Assembly: GCF_007830435.1 (NCBI RefSeq)
Contig: NZ_VLLC01000009.1
Span: 46,437-110,436 of the forward strand
Origin: Desulfobotulus alkaliphilus
Lineage (GTDB): Bacteria > Desulfobacterota > Desulfobacteria > Desulfobacterales > ASO4-4
DNA: 64,000 bases
Reading direction: 5' to 3'
This document shows, piece after piece, positions 27,475 through 36,076 of this stretch. The translations under genes were made by a program, and so were the position numbers. Position 1 is the first letter of the stretch, and every line of letters begins with the position of its first letter. The notes under the pieces are model-generated. The model was not told the origin of the DNA. It did no database searches and saw only the letters and a program-made list of their open reading frames with translations.

Positions 27475-27588
27475 AACAATCCTTTCTGGAACAAATAAAC
27501 TTCCAAAATCAGGTAAATGAAAATAAGAAGAACGGACCTGTCTTTGCATGTGGCTTTCTCTTATGGCTCTTATATCACAGTTGGATAA

Positions 27589-27704
27589 GAAATGCATAAG
27601 GTGAGGCGTTACCACAGCCCGCCGGATTTTGTGCATTATTTCTTTGAGTTCAAAAAGGAGTTTGAACGGTTCCGGGAATTTTCCGAATTTCCGGAACTGG
27701 CCCG
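27589..27704 (+). pseudogene. Fragment of the dynamin-like gene at 32977
   Basis: 116 bases align without gaps to 33094-33209, codons about 41-78 of the 467-residue dynamin-like protein, with five differences counted by eye. The protein frame (MHKV.RYHSPPD.VHYFFEF) is intact but has no ribosome site, and it stops matching abruptly at GCCCG. This is a recent partial copy. It is followed by a nuclease gene remnant. Confidence 0.88.
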
Positions 27705-27792
27705 ATCATGGGGTGCAAGGGTTTAAAGCTAAATTATATTATATCGACACGAGGCCGTATCTGCTCCATAGTTTTAAAAAAAGACCGGATGG

Positions 27793-28275
27793 ATGCAGGG
27801 ACGACTACCGTTTTTTGCATATCCTGATTTCATTTATAAACAGGCAAGGGATTATTTTGATTCCACAAACCCTGTAACCCAGATCCTCCTTCCCAAAATG
27901 AACTATGAGCCAGGGGAGAAGGTGGATGACACCATGAGGGCCATGACCGGACTGTTTCATCTGGTGGGTGCGGCCCTGTTTAGCAAATACTTCGATTTTA
28001 TTTACATTTATGCAGATATTCAGGATAATGAGCAGGAAGAGTTGCTCAGTTTGCTCACAGAAAAGGAGAACGGTATGCTGTTATCAGAACGCATTCAGGA
28101 AAGAGGGCGTTATGAAGAGAAGTTCCAGACAATCATGAGTCTCCGTGAGTGCAATATGAAACCAAAAGATATTGCCAATGCTACGAGGCTTACCCCTGAA
28201 AAAGTAAGAGAAGTCCTTGCTTCAGGGGATAAGGGCCTGAATCTGCTCATAGGCAAAAATGCCACCAAGCATTAG
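27793..28275 (+). pseudogene. C-terminal part of an Rpn-family (PD-(D/E)XK) recombination-promoting nuclease
   Basis: The readable frame (DFIYKQARDYFDSTNPVTQI, DDTMRAMTGLFHLVG, then a charged tail ending LRECNMKPKDIANATRLTPEKVREVL) resembles the second half of Rpn/putative-transposase proteins, whose tails end in a helix-turn-helix-like motif. The nuclease core is missing upstream, where the dynamin fragment begins. An ATG-initiated 160-residue product is possible, but no good ribosome site is seen. Its tail is repeated at 30281. Confidence 0.65.
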
Positions 28276-28344
28276 TCCTTGTTCTGTACCTGAAGACCTT
28301 AACTCTCCATCTTCTCTGCTGTGCCTGCTGTATTGGCAACCATG

Positions 28345-28433
28345 GCTGCTGCAAAAAAAACTCAATGAAGATGGCGGTATTGTAGCCATAAAGACTGGCG
28401 GGTATCTGAGGGCAGACCATCCGGGAGGAAAAA
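28345..28433 (+). pseudogene. DUF1566 remnant, unit 1 (frameshifted)
   Basis: It is the counterpart of 30577-30672. Here a run of eight A instead of seven and the loss of bases around GGCGGTATTGTAGCC break the frame that in unit 2 still reads GGYFGHKDWR. It is followed immediately by the ATG of the first long gene. Confidence 0.65.
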
Positions 28434-30257
28434 ATGAAATACCCCTATGGAATATCTGATTTTGAGAAAATCATTGAAAATAATTATTTTTACTGTGATA
28501 GGACAGACAAAATTCCTTTGCTTGAAAATGCAGCGTCCCAGCTTTTTATCAGGCCAAGGCGCTTTGGCAAAAGCCTTCTTCTGTCCATGCTGGAAAATTA
28601 TTATGATATTGCCAGAAAAGATGATTTTCAAAAACTATTCGGGCATTTAAAAATTGGTCAAAACCCGACACCATTGAGAAACTCCTATTTCATTTTAAGG
28701 TGGGATTTTTCCTGTGTGGATGCAGCAGGTGATTATCATGGAATAAAAAAATCCTTATACAATCATATCAATGCCAGAATAGAGCGTTTTATCACCTATT
28801 ATAATTTTAAGGGTTTTTCTCTGCCTGAAATTAAAATCAATCCCGATGATGCCATCTATACAATGGAACGTCTTCTTTCAGCGGTAGAGGTTTCTGGATA
28901 CCCTCTCTACCTCCTGATCGATGAATACGACAACTTCGCCAACACCATTCTCATGTCTTCTGTAGATAAAAAAGAAGATTATGAAAAGCTTGTTAAAGAA
29001 GAAGGTATTTTAAGAACGATTTTTAAGGCCGTAAAGGCCCTGACCTCCGGCACCATGATTGACAGGGTTTTTATTACAGGTGTCTCTCCCGTTGTTTTGA
29101 GTGATATTACCAGCGGTTATAATCTTGCTGAGGCTGTTTATTCTGAAGCCGCACTTAATGATCTCTGTGGTTTCAGTGAAAAGGAGATACGGACTGAGAT
29201 TGAGAACATTGTTAAAACCCAAAAATCCAAGGATTTAATTTCTGAAGGTGAAGCAGCCATAGAAGATGCTGTCAATACCATGAGAAGCTTTTACAATGGC
29301 TATCTTTTTTCGATAGATGCCCATGAATTTATTTATAATCCAACCATGTGCCTTTATTTTTTCAAGCAACTTGCAGACAAGGGCAAATATCCAAGACGGA
29401 TGCTGGATGCCAATCTTTCCACGGATCAGGCCAAGCTCAGCTATATTGCCAGCCTTAATGGGGGCCAGGAACTGATAATCAATCTCATGGAAAAGGAAGA
29501 CAGTGCTGTCATTGAAAGTATAGAGCTATCCTTTGGGATTGAGGATATTCTTTTTGACAGCTCACAGGACAGGCAGTTTTTAACATCTTTTCTTTATTAT
29601 TTCGGAATTTTAACCATTGCTGAAGAAACGAAGGATCTGAAAACAAGGCTGAAAATCCCCAACATGGCGGTCAAGGGCCTGTATGCGGATAAACTTTGTA
29701 ATCTCTTGCTGCCCGATACAGAGGTAAGGGATGCGGGCAGACTTGCGGCAGAAAAGGTTTTCCAGAAGGGGGATATGCAGCCCCTTTGTGACTTTGTGGA
29801 GAAAAAATATTTTAAGATCTTCAGCAACAGGGATTACATCCTTGCCAATGAGCTGACCCTTAAAACCGCCTTTCTCACCCTTTTATACAATGACATCATT
29901 TTTCTGATGGATTCGGAATCAGAAATTTCCAGAAGATACTCCGATCTCACCATGATCATCCGTCCGGATAAGAGATACGGCAGGGTGTATGATGTTTTGA
30001 TTGAATTCAAGTTTGTCAGTCTTAAAGAGGCGGGCTTATCCGGTAAAGAGGCACTGGCTTTAAGCGTGGATGAACTTAAAGCCCTTTCTTCCATTCGGGA
30101 AAAGATGAAAGAAGGAACAGAGCAGGTGACGGATTACGGGGCAAGGCTTGAAGAAAAATATAAAAATTTAAGGCTTCAGAAATTTGTGGTGACAGCCCTT
30201 GGGTTTGACAGGGTGTGTTTTGAAAAGGTTGGAGAAGCACCTCCTTTGCCGGAATAA
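28434..30257 (+). CDS. AAA-ATPase-like / PD-(D/E)XK nuclease-like protein, tandem copy 1
   Basis: It has 607 residues. FIRPRRFGKSLLLSMLENYY is the Walker A region (about 38-57), YLLIDEYDNFANTIL is Walker B, and FITGVSPVVLSDI follows. The C-terminal domain has YSDLTMIIRPDKRYGRVYDV followed by LIEFKFV, the D...E-x-K nuclease pattern of DUF1703/PDDEXK_9. The first 80 and last 190 residues are almost identical to the copy at 30669. Residues about 95-160, between Walker A and B, are quite different. GGAGG stands eight bases before the ATG. Function is unknown. Confidence 0.9.
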   Translation: MKYPYGISDFEKIIENNYFYCDRTDKIPLLENAASQLFIRPRRFGKSLLLSMLENYYDIARKDDFQKLFGHLKIGQNPTPLRNSYFILRWDFSCVDAAGDYHGIKKSLYNHINARIERFITYYNFKGFSLPEIKINPDDAIYTMERLLSAVEVSGYPLYLLIDEYDNFANTILMSSVDKKEDYEKLVKEEGILRTIFKAVKALTSGTMIDRVFITGVSPVVLSDITSGYNLAEAVYSEAALNDLCGFSEKEIRTEIENIVKTQKSKDLISEGEAAIEDAVNTMRSFYNGYLFSIDAHEFIYNPTMCLYFFKQLADKGKYPRRMLDANLSTDQAKLSYIASLNGGQELIINLMEKEDSAVIESIELSFGIEDILFDSSQDRQFLTSFLYYFGILTIAEETKDLKTRLKIPNMAVKGLYADKLCNLLLPDTEVRDAGRLAAEKVFQKGDMQPLCDFVEKKYFKIFSNRDYILANELTLKTAFLTLLYNDIIFLMDSESEISRRYSDLTMIIRPDKRYGRVYDVLIEFKFVSLKEAGLSGKEALALSVDELKALSSIREKMKEGTEQVTDYGARLEEKYKNLRLQKFVVTALGFDRVCFEKVGEAPPLPE

Positions 30258-30280
30258 TAGAAGCCTTTTAAGAAAATGGT

Positions 30281-30511
30281 ATGCTGTTATCAGATGATAT
30301 GTTGTTATCAGAACGCATTAAGAGCATGGGGCATGATGAAGGTATGTACAACGAGAAATTTCAGACAATCATGAGTCTCCGTGAGTGCAATATGAAACCA
30401 AAAGATATTGCCAATGCTACGAGGCTTACCCCTGAAAAAGTCAGAGAAGTCCTTGCTGCAGGGTATAAGGGCCTGGATCTGCTCATAGGCAAAAATGCCA
30501 CCAAGCATTAG
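30281..30511 (+). pseudogene. Rpn-family nuclease C-terminal tail, duplicated fragment
   Basis: A 76-codon open frame repeating the last 50 residues of the remnant at 27793 (FQTIMSLRECNMKPKDIANA, then TRLTPEKVREVL). Only the helix-turn-helix-like tail is present. It lies 23 bases after the first long gene and may be translated by coupling, but it looks like part of the duplicated unit, not an independent gene. Confidence 0.6.
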
Positions 30512-30576
30512 TCCTTGTTCTGTACCGAAGACCTTAACTCTCCATCTTCTCTGCTGTGCCTGCTGTATTGGCAACC

Positions 30577-30672
30577 ATGGCTGCTGCAAAAAAACTCAAT
30601 GAAGATGGCGGTTATTTTGGCCATAAAGACTGGCGGGTGTCTGAGGGCAGACCATCCGGGAGGAAAAAATGA
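30577..30672 (+). pseudogene. DUF1566 (Lcl-domain) remnant as a 31-codon leader, unit 2
   Basis: The frame MAAAKKLNEDGGYFGHKDWR aligns with MAAVEELNKKGGYCGHKDWR inside the TerB/DUF1566 protein at 34863. It ends at a TGA overlapping the ATG of the following long gene (ATGA). It may therefore still serve as a coupled leader peptide for that gene. Confidence 0.65.
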
Positions 30673-32504
30673 AATACCCCTATGGAATATCTGATTTTGA
30701 GAAAATCATTGAAAATAATTATTTTTACTGTGATCGGACAGACAAAATTCCTTTGCTTGAAAATGCAGCGTCCCAGCTTTTTATCAGGCCAAGGCGCTTT
30801 GGCAAAAGCCTTCTTCTGTCTATGCTGGAAAATTATTATGATGTTGCCAAAAAAGATGATTTCAAAAAATTATTCGGCCGTTTAAAGATTGGTCAAAACC
30901 CGACCCCATTAAGAAACGCCTATTTCATTTTAAGGTGGGATTTTTCCTGTGTTGATGCAACTGGAGGCATCAATAATATAAGGCAGTCATTATTTGATCA
31001 TATTAATGTAAGGATTGAGAATTTTTTAAAATATTATAGTTTGCATGGTTTTGACATTCAGGGAGTCCGTATCAACAATGAAAATGCCATTTATTCCATG
31101 GAATCTCTTATTGGTTCCGTACAGGCCCATGGTCACACTGTTTATCTTCTGATCGACGAATACGACAACTTCGCCAACACCATTCTCATGTCTTCTGCCG
31201 ACAAAAAAGAAGATTATGAAAAGCTTGTGAAAGAAGAAGGTATTTTAAGAACGATTTTCAAGGCTGTGAAGGCCCTGACCTCCGGCACCATGATTGACAA
31301 GGTTTTTATCACAGGTGTTTCGCCTGTTGTTTTGAGCGATATTACCAGTGGCTACAATGTTGCAAAAAGTGTGTATCACAAACCGGCCCTGAACGACCTC
31401 TGTGGTTTCAGTGAGAAGGAGGTAAGGGCTGAGATTGAAACAATTGTTAAAACCAGAAATTCTGAAAATTATGTCATTGAAAATTTGGCTATTGGAGACT
31501 CCGTCATTGAAGATGCCCTCAATACCATGAGGACATTTTACAACGGCTATCTTTTTTCCACAGAGGCCCATGAATTTATTTATAATCCAACCATGTGCAT
31601 TTATTTTTTTGAAGAGTTTGCAGGCAATGGAAAATATCCCAAAGAAATGCTGGATTCCAATCTTTCCACAGATCAGGCCAAGCTCAGCTACATTGCCAGC
31701 CTCAACGGGGGGCAGCAGCTGCTTTTAAATCTCATGGAAAAGGAAGACAGCGTTGTCATTAAAAGTGTGCAGAAATCCTTTGGCATTGAAGAAATTCTTT
31801 TTGACAGCTCAAGGGACAGGCAGTTTCTAACATCATTCCTTTACTATTTCGGGATTCTAACCATTGCCGAAGAAACGCCGGATCTTGAAACAAGGCTTAA
31901 AATTCCCAACATGGCGGTGAAGGGCCTGTATGCTGATAAGCTTTGTAATCTCTTGCTGCCCGATTCAGAGAAAAGGGATGCGGGCAGGTTTGCGGCAAAA
32001 AAGGTATTTCAAAAGGGGGACATGCAGCCCCTTTGTGATTTTGTGGAGAAAAAATATTTTAAAGTCTTCAGCAACAGGGATTACATTCTTGCCAATGAGC
32101 TGACCCTGAAAACCGCCTTTCTCACCCTTTTATACAATGACATCATTTTCCTGATGGATTCGGAATCAGAAATTTCCAGAAGATACTCCGATCTCACCAT
32201 GATCATTCGTCCGGATAAGAGATACGGCAGAGTGTATGATGTTTTGATTGAATTCAAGTTTGTCAGCCTTAAAGAGGCAGGCTTATCCGGCAAAGAAGCG
32301 CTGGCCTTAAGCGTGGATGAACTTAAAGCCCTTTCTTCCATTCGGGAAAAGATGAAAGAAGGAACAGAGCAGGTGACGGATTATGGTGCAAGGCTTGAAG
32401 AAAAATATAAAAATTTAAGGCTTCAGAAGTTTGTGGTGACAGCCCTTGGGTTTGACAGGGTGTGTTTTGAAAAGGTTGGAGAAGCACCGCCTTTGCCGGA
32501 ATAA
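30669..32504 (+). CDS. AAA-ATPase-like / PD-(D/E)XK nuclease-like protein, tandem copy 2
   Basis: 611 residues with the same motifs as copy 1: RPRRFGKSLLLSML, YLLIDEYDNFANTI and a terminal YDVLIEFKFV nuclease-like pattern. It differs from copy 1 mainly at about 95-160 (GGINNIRQSLFDHINVRI onward) and around 255-275 (SENYVIENLAIGDSVIED). The remaining parts, above all the last third, are nearly the same. Its ATG overlaps the stop of the DUF1566 remnant. Confidence 0.9.
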   Translation: MKYPYGISDFEKIIENNYFYCDRTDKIPLLENAASQLFIRPRRFGKSLLLSMLENYYDVAKKDDFKKLFGRLKIGQNPTPLRNAYFILRWDFSCVDATGGINNIRQSLFDHINVRIENFLKYYSLHGFDIQGVRINNENAIYSMESLIGSVQAHGHTVYLLIDEYDNFANTILMSSADKKEDYEKLVKEEGILRTIFKAVKALTSGTMIDKVFITGVSPVVLSDITSGYNVAKSVYHKPALNDLCGFSEKEVRAEIETIVKTRNSENYVIENLAIGDSVIEDALNTMRTFYNGYLFSTEAHEFIYNPTMCIYFFEEFAGNGKYPKEMLDSNLSTDQAKLSYIASLNGGQQLLLNLMEKEDSVVIKSVQKSFGIEEILFDSSRDRQFLTSFLYYFGILTIAEETPDLETRLKIPNMAVKGLYADKLCNLLLPDSEKRDAGRFAAKKVFQKGDMQPLCDFVEKKYFKVFSNRDYILANELTLKTAFLTLLYNDIIFLMDSESEISRRYSDLTMIIRPDKRYGRVYDVLIEFKFVSLKEAGLSGKEALALSVDELKALSSIREKMKEGTEQVTDYGARLEEKYKNLRLQKFVVTALGFDRVCFEKVGEAPPLPE

Positions 32505-32976
32505 TAGAAGCCTATACACGATTATTTTTGAGTAGGGGCAGGCCCCTGTGCCTGCCCTTTTCCCCTCACCCCCGGCCCCTCTCCCTCTGGGCTGAGGGTT
32601 GCCTGCCCGGCACACAGGCCTTCTGCATAGCTTTTTATAATGCCATGGTTTCTTTTGCCTGTGTGCGGGGGGGTGAGGGCCTAATGCCCTTTATTTTTGG
32701 CCAACGATTTTGGGCACCCACAGGGGAGTGCCCCTAAAAAAACCCATTTCTTGTCAGCCCCATCCCCCCACCATACCCCCTCCCCTCCCATTTTTTTTAT
32801 CATCCCTGTTTTTATGCGACCTGAACTGTCGCACTCATGTGCTACAAAGGGTTTCAGGCACAGAGTGAAAGCCGCTTTGCCTTTTACCCTGTTTCAGGCA
32901 TATAATTCAGGCTTGCCCGGCAGCACCCAAAAAATAAAAACCCAGCTGCAACCACAGATACCAGAAGGGAAAAACC
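32505..32976. other. Gene-free stretch with repeat debris and a long inverted repeat
   Basis: No gene is supported. It contains GGGGCAGGCCCCTGTGCCTGCCC (32536-32558, part of repeat family B), CCCTCTCCCTCTGGGCTGAGG near 32576-32596, and the inverted pair CCGGCACACAGGCC (32607-32620) with TTGCCTGTGTGCGG (32655-32668). The pair belongs to the hairpin family also found at 34621, 42035 and 44836. The C-rich tract after 32750 looks simple. Confidence 0.6.
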
Positions 32977-34380
32977 ATGAACACACTGACTCCGGAACAA
33001 AGCCACAGCCTTATCTGCAGAGCTGTTTCAAGGAAGGGGGAAGAAGGCCCCATGGCGGCCATCCTTAGCCGCATGGAAAATACCATCAACGAAGAAATGC
33101 ATAAGGTGAGCCGCTACCACAGCCCGCCGGATCTTGTGCATTATTTCTTTGAGTTCAAAAAGGAGTTTGAACGGTTCCGGGAATTTTCTGAATTTCCGGA
33201 GCTGGCCCGCAAGGTCATTGTGGGTTTTGGCGGCGGATTTTCCGCAGGCAAGTCTTCCCTGCTCAATGCCATCCTTGGCCGCAAAATCCTGCCTGCGGAG
33301 GTGGACCCCACCACAACGGTTCCCGCCTTTATCATTAAAGGCAGTGAGGATGCCATCAGTGCCTTCAATCTTTTTGGAAAAAAGATCAGCCTCAGTGCCG
33401 ATGAATTTGTGGCCTTAACCCACGACTATGAAAAGGAACACGGCACGCCCATGGGCCATATCCTGAAATCGGCCCACCTTGCCCTGCCGGAGTTCCGCTG
33501 GGAAAATCTGGCCCTTCTGGATACGCCGGGCTACTCCAATGCCGATGATAACTCAGAAACGGAATCCGCCGATGCCAGAACAGCCCGCACCCAGCTCAAT
33601 ACGGCCCAGTTTCTTGTGTGGCTGATCCGGGCAGAGGCAGGAACCATTCCGGAAAAGGATCTGAAATTCCTTTCCAGCCTGAGGCCGGAAATTCCCAAGC
33701 TCTTCATCCTCTCCCAGTCAGACAAGCGGGAAGAAGAGGATATCCGGGACATCATTTCCCTTATCCGCAGCACCCTTGAAAATCGGGGCATTGCCTTTCT
33801 GGATGTACTTCCCTTTTCCGCAAGGAAAAAGAAGCTCTACCCCGCAGAAGCCATTACCGCTGTTCTGGATCAGTGGAACACCAAACCAAGGGAGGTGCTT
33901 TTTGCCAGAAACTTCAAGGTGCTGTTCATTCACTTTATCCGTTATTTAGATGCCTGCAAGCTGAATGCTGAACGAAGCCTCAACCGCCTGAACCGGGTGC
34001 TGGGCCTTGCCGATGATGAAGATATCCGTCAGGACATAGAAGATCTTCAGCAGAAAACCCTCCTTGAGATCCGGCAATTAGACGGGGAAAGGGAGATTCT
34101 CATGGGGCTATCCAACACCTTTTTCCGGGAGCTGAAAAAGGTGGGAGACAAGGTTGGCATAGAAATGCCGGAACCCTCCGAGATGGATCTTCTGGCACCG
34201 GATGGGACCAATATTCTGGAGCTGCTGCGCGCTTACATGGAAAAAGAAAAAATCAGGCCAAAGGCTATGGAAAAATTCTTAATACCCCTGATGCAGGCGG
34301 GAGAGTGCGGGAATTATGCGTTTATTACGAGGCAGGAAGGCGAAAAATTTAAGGATTTTCTCCTGAAAGCCTGTGCATAG
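32977..34380 (+). CDS. Dynamin-like GTPase 1 (short form)
   Basis: A 467-residue large GTPase. G1 is GGGFSAGKSSLLNAILG (about 85-101), the switch region is EVDPTTTVPAFI, G3 is LLDTPGYSNADDN, and a G4-like ILSQSDK follows. The C-terminal 150 residues are helical (LNRLNRVLGLADDEDIRQDI) without an obvious membrane segment. Bacterial dynamin-like proteins bind and reshape membranes and often work in pairs of different length; some act against phage or in vesicle release. GAAGGG lies before the ATG. It is the first of three different dynamin genes on this strand. A piece of it is copied at 27589. Confidence 0.88.
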   Translation: MNTLTPEQSHSLICRAVSRKGEEGPMAAILSRMENTINEEMHKVSRYHSPPDLVHYFFEFKKEFERFREFSEFPELARKVIVGFGGGFSAGKSSLLNAILGRKILPAEVDPTTTVPAFIIKGSEDAISAFNLFGKKISLSADEFVALTHDYEKEHGTPMGHILKSAHLALPEFRWENLALLDTPGYSNADDNSETESADARTARTQLNTAQFLVWLIRAEAGTIPEKDLKFLSSLRPEIPKLFILSQSDKREEEDIRDIISLIRSTLENRGIAFLDVLPFSARKKKLYPAEAITAVLDQWNTKPREVLFARNFKVLFIHFIRYLDACKLNAERSLNRLNRVLGLADDEDIRQDIEDLQQKTLLEIRQLDGEREILMGLSNTFFRELKKVGDKVGIEMPEPSEMDLLAPDGTNILELLRAYMEKEKIRPKAMEKFLIPLMQAGECGNYAFITRQEGEKFKDFLLKACA

Positions 34381-34570
34381 GGCCATTTTAAAAAAAATTT
34401 AACTGTTCAGCACAGTTTTCCAGGTACCATACCTGCAAGACAGATGCACAGGCTCCAGGCTATTTGCCCGTGACGCAATCTTATTCGGGAGCTTCTTGCC
34501 CTGTGCGGAAGCGGAAAAAACCCCCCGCCACAGGCAGGATAAGCTTTTTGATTACCATGGCAGGCTTAAG

Positions 34571-34809
34571 TACGCTGCCTTTGTGGCGGCTCAGACAGTT
34601 TGCCGCTTCTTATTAGCACTCCGGCACTCAAGCTTGCAAAAGTCCATTGTTTTTTCGCAGGCTTTGGATTTATGGCTTGAGTGCCGGACAAAGCTCTGAT
34701 CCGAAACGATTGCAATGTCACTTTCAAATAGCCTCGGAGCCTTGCAAAAGTACGAAGCTGCTGCAATGACAGCATTGGCAGTTCAGAAAAAAGCCATGCT
34801 GAACAGTTA
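34571..34809. repeat. Dispersed intergenic repeat, family A, copy 2
   Basis: It matches 1-173 in two blocks, 34571-34610 and 34688-34809. Between them lies an about 78-base insert carrying the inverted repeat at 34621-34687. The end, CATGCTGAACAGTTAC, also resembles 44981-44996 (CATGTTGAATAGTTAC). The rest of the gene-free gap 34381-34862 shows no gene. Confidence 0.7.
34621..34687. repeat. Long inverted-repeat hairpin element
   Basis: CCGGCACTCAAGC (34621-34633) and GCTTGAGTGCCGG (34675-34687) are perfect 13-base inverted repeats around a 41-base loop. The arms resemble the pairs at 32607/32655, 42035/42083 and 44836/44885. Family A copy 1 lacks this element at the same point, which suggests insertion or loss. 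Confidence 0.75.
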
Positions 34810-34862
34810 CAAAAAAATAAACTTTTTCATATAATTCCAAAAGCAAACAAGGAGCCTTCTTG

Positions 34863-35951
34863 ATGAATACAACATCCAACCCTAAGCTTTCCACCCTTCT
34901 CCAGCAGATTAACAATCTGAAAACGGAATTTTTGCCCCTGCCGGAACATGCTGCCAGCGCCTGCGACACCCACACCAAGGAACGCTACCTCACCCTTCTG
35001 GCTTCCCTTGCCATGGCAGATAATGCCATTAGCGAAGCTGAATCCCGTCTCATTTCCCTGCTTCGGGCATCCATGGGGCTGGAAGTAAGAAACTCCGCCC
35101 TCTATGAGCAGGCCGGGAACCTTGATGAAGAAGGACTGAAGGATTTTTTCAGGGCCATCAAAGAGGCGGACATTGCCAAAAGCTTTATCCTCGATGCCCT
35201 GATTCTTTGCAGGTTAGATGGCCCTTTGAATCCGGAAGCAGCAGAAGTGCTGGGGCATCTGACGGAGCTGATGGCTTTGGGGGAAGAGGATTTGAAGGTT
35301 TTGGTGGGGCTGTCCTGCCATGTGCTGGGTATAGAAAATGATACCCTGATTCCCTTTAAATGGAATACTGACTTTTACAGGCACTGGCACCCTGTACTTC
35401 TGGGAGGAAAAGAAAAACTGACTCTGAAAAATATAGATTTAGCCTCATCATCACCACTGAAAAACTTTCCAAACCTCACGGCTACGGTAGTAGATGAAAA
35501 AACAGGCCTTGAATGGATGCGCTGCTCCATGGGCCAGACCTGGGATGGCAGCACCTGTGTAGGAGATGCCAAAATCTATAACTTGGATGAAGCCATGGCT
35601 GCTGTAGAAGAACTCAATAAAAAAGGAGGCTACTGCGGTCATAAAGACTGGCGGTTACCCACCATAGAAGAGCTGAACACCCTTGTTTATTGCAGCTCAG
35701 GAAAACGAGAACCGTTTAAAAAAACAGGCTATGGAGAAATTTATGGTGGTTCATGTAAAGGGGAATATCAAAAACCAACCATTAACCTTGTGGCCTTTCC
35801 CAATACGCCGTCAAGCTGGTTTTGGTCTTCTTCGCCCTACGCCAACTACGGTGGCAGTGGGTGGGCCCTCTCTTTTGACTGCGGCTATGTCGTCCCCGGC
35901 AAAGAGAACGGCGGCATCTGCCAGCTCCGCCTTGTGCGTGCCGGACAGTGA
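34863..35951 (+). CDS. TerB-like plus DUF1566 (Lcl) domain protein
   Basis: A 362-residue protein located between dynamin genes 1 and 2. Residues about 35-160 are all helical with acidic turns (LTLLASLAMADNAISEAESR, LDALILCRLDGPLN), a layout like the tellurite-resistance TerB fold. Residues about 205-360 form a DUF1566 domain: TGLEWMRCSMGQTWDG, GGYCGHKDWRLPTIEELN, SSWFWSSSPYAN and a closing CQLRLVR. DUF1566 domains are C-type-lectin-like and often bind ligands. No signal peptide is seen, so it should be cytosolic. It could be a sensor for the dynamin proteins. ATG 34863 has GGAG nine bases upstream. Confidence 0.82.
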   Translation: MNTTSNPKLSTLLQQINNLKTEFLPLPEHAASACDTHTKERYLTLLASLAMADNAISEAESRLISLLRASMGLEVRNSALYEQAGNLDEEGLKDFFRAIKEADIAKSFILDALILCRLDGPLNPEAAEVLGHLTELMALGEEDLKVLVGLSCHVLGIENDTLIPFKWNTDFYRHWHPVLLGGKEKLTLKNIDLASSSPLKNFPNLTATVVDEKTGLEWMRCSMGQTWDGSTCVGDAKIYNLDEAMAAVEELNKKGGYCGHKDWRLPTIEELNTLVYCSSGKREPFKKTGYGEIYGGSCKGEYQKPTINLVAFPNTPSSWFWSSSPYANYGGSGWALSFDCGYVVPGKENGGICQLRLVRAGQ

Positions 35952-36076
35952 TTTTTTCCTTTTTCAATAAACATCGAAAAAAGGCATTTCAGTCCATTTA
36001 AGCCCATAGCCAGTATCAAGCATATATTAAAGGTACACCAAACGCCCCCACAATTCTTCAAAAAAAGGAGCAACCC

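Larger units (their letters stand above)
28071..32514 (+). repeat. 2.2 kb tandem duplication
   Basis: Units 28071-30268 and 30276-32514 have the same order: Rpn tail, a spacer with a DUF1566 remnant, then an AAA/PD-(D/E)XK gene ending CCGGAATAATAGAAGCC. The ends of the two long genes are nearly identical, while the middle third has diverged, so the units look like a duplication modified by gene conversion or replacement. Confidence 0.9.

Noticed and set aside
27475-27636. Longer start for the helicase at 27636
   Set aside because: The extension runs through the dynamin fragment and has no ribosome site, while ATG 27474 has AAAGGA at the right distance and begins the conserved domain.
34566-34775. 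Minus-strand ORF over family A repeat as a small protein
   Set aside because: It is interrupted by the hairpin insert and partly closed in the other copy, and has no start support.
35700-35951. DUF1566 C-terminus as the variable region of a diversity-generating retroelement
   Set aside because: Lcl/DUF1566 proteins can be such targets, but I see no reverse transcriptase, no template repeat and no adenine-biased second copy of this end in the window.
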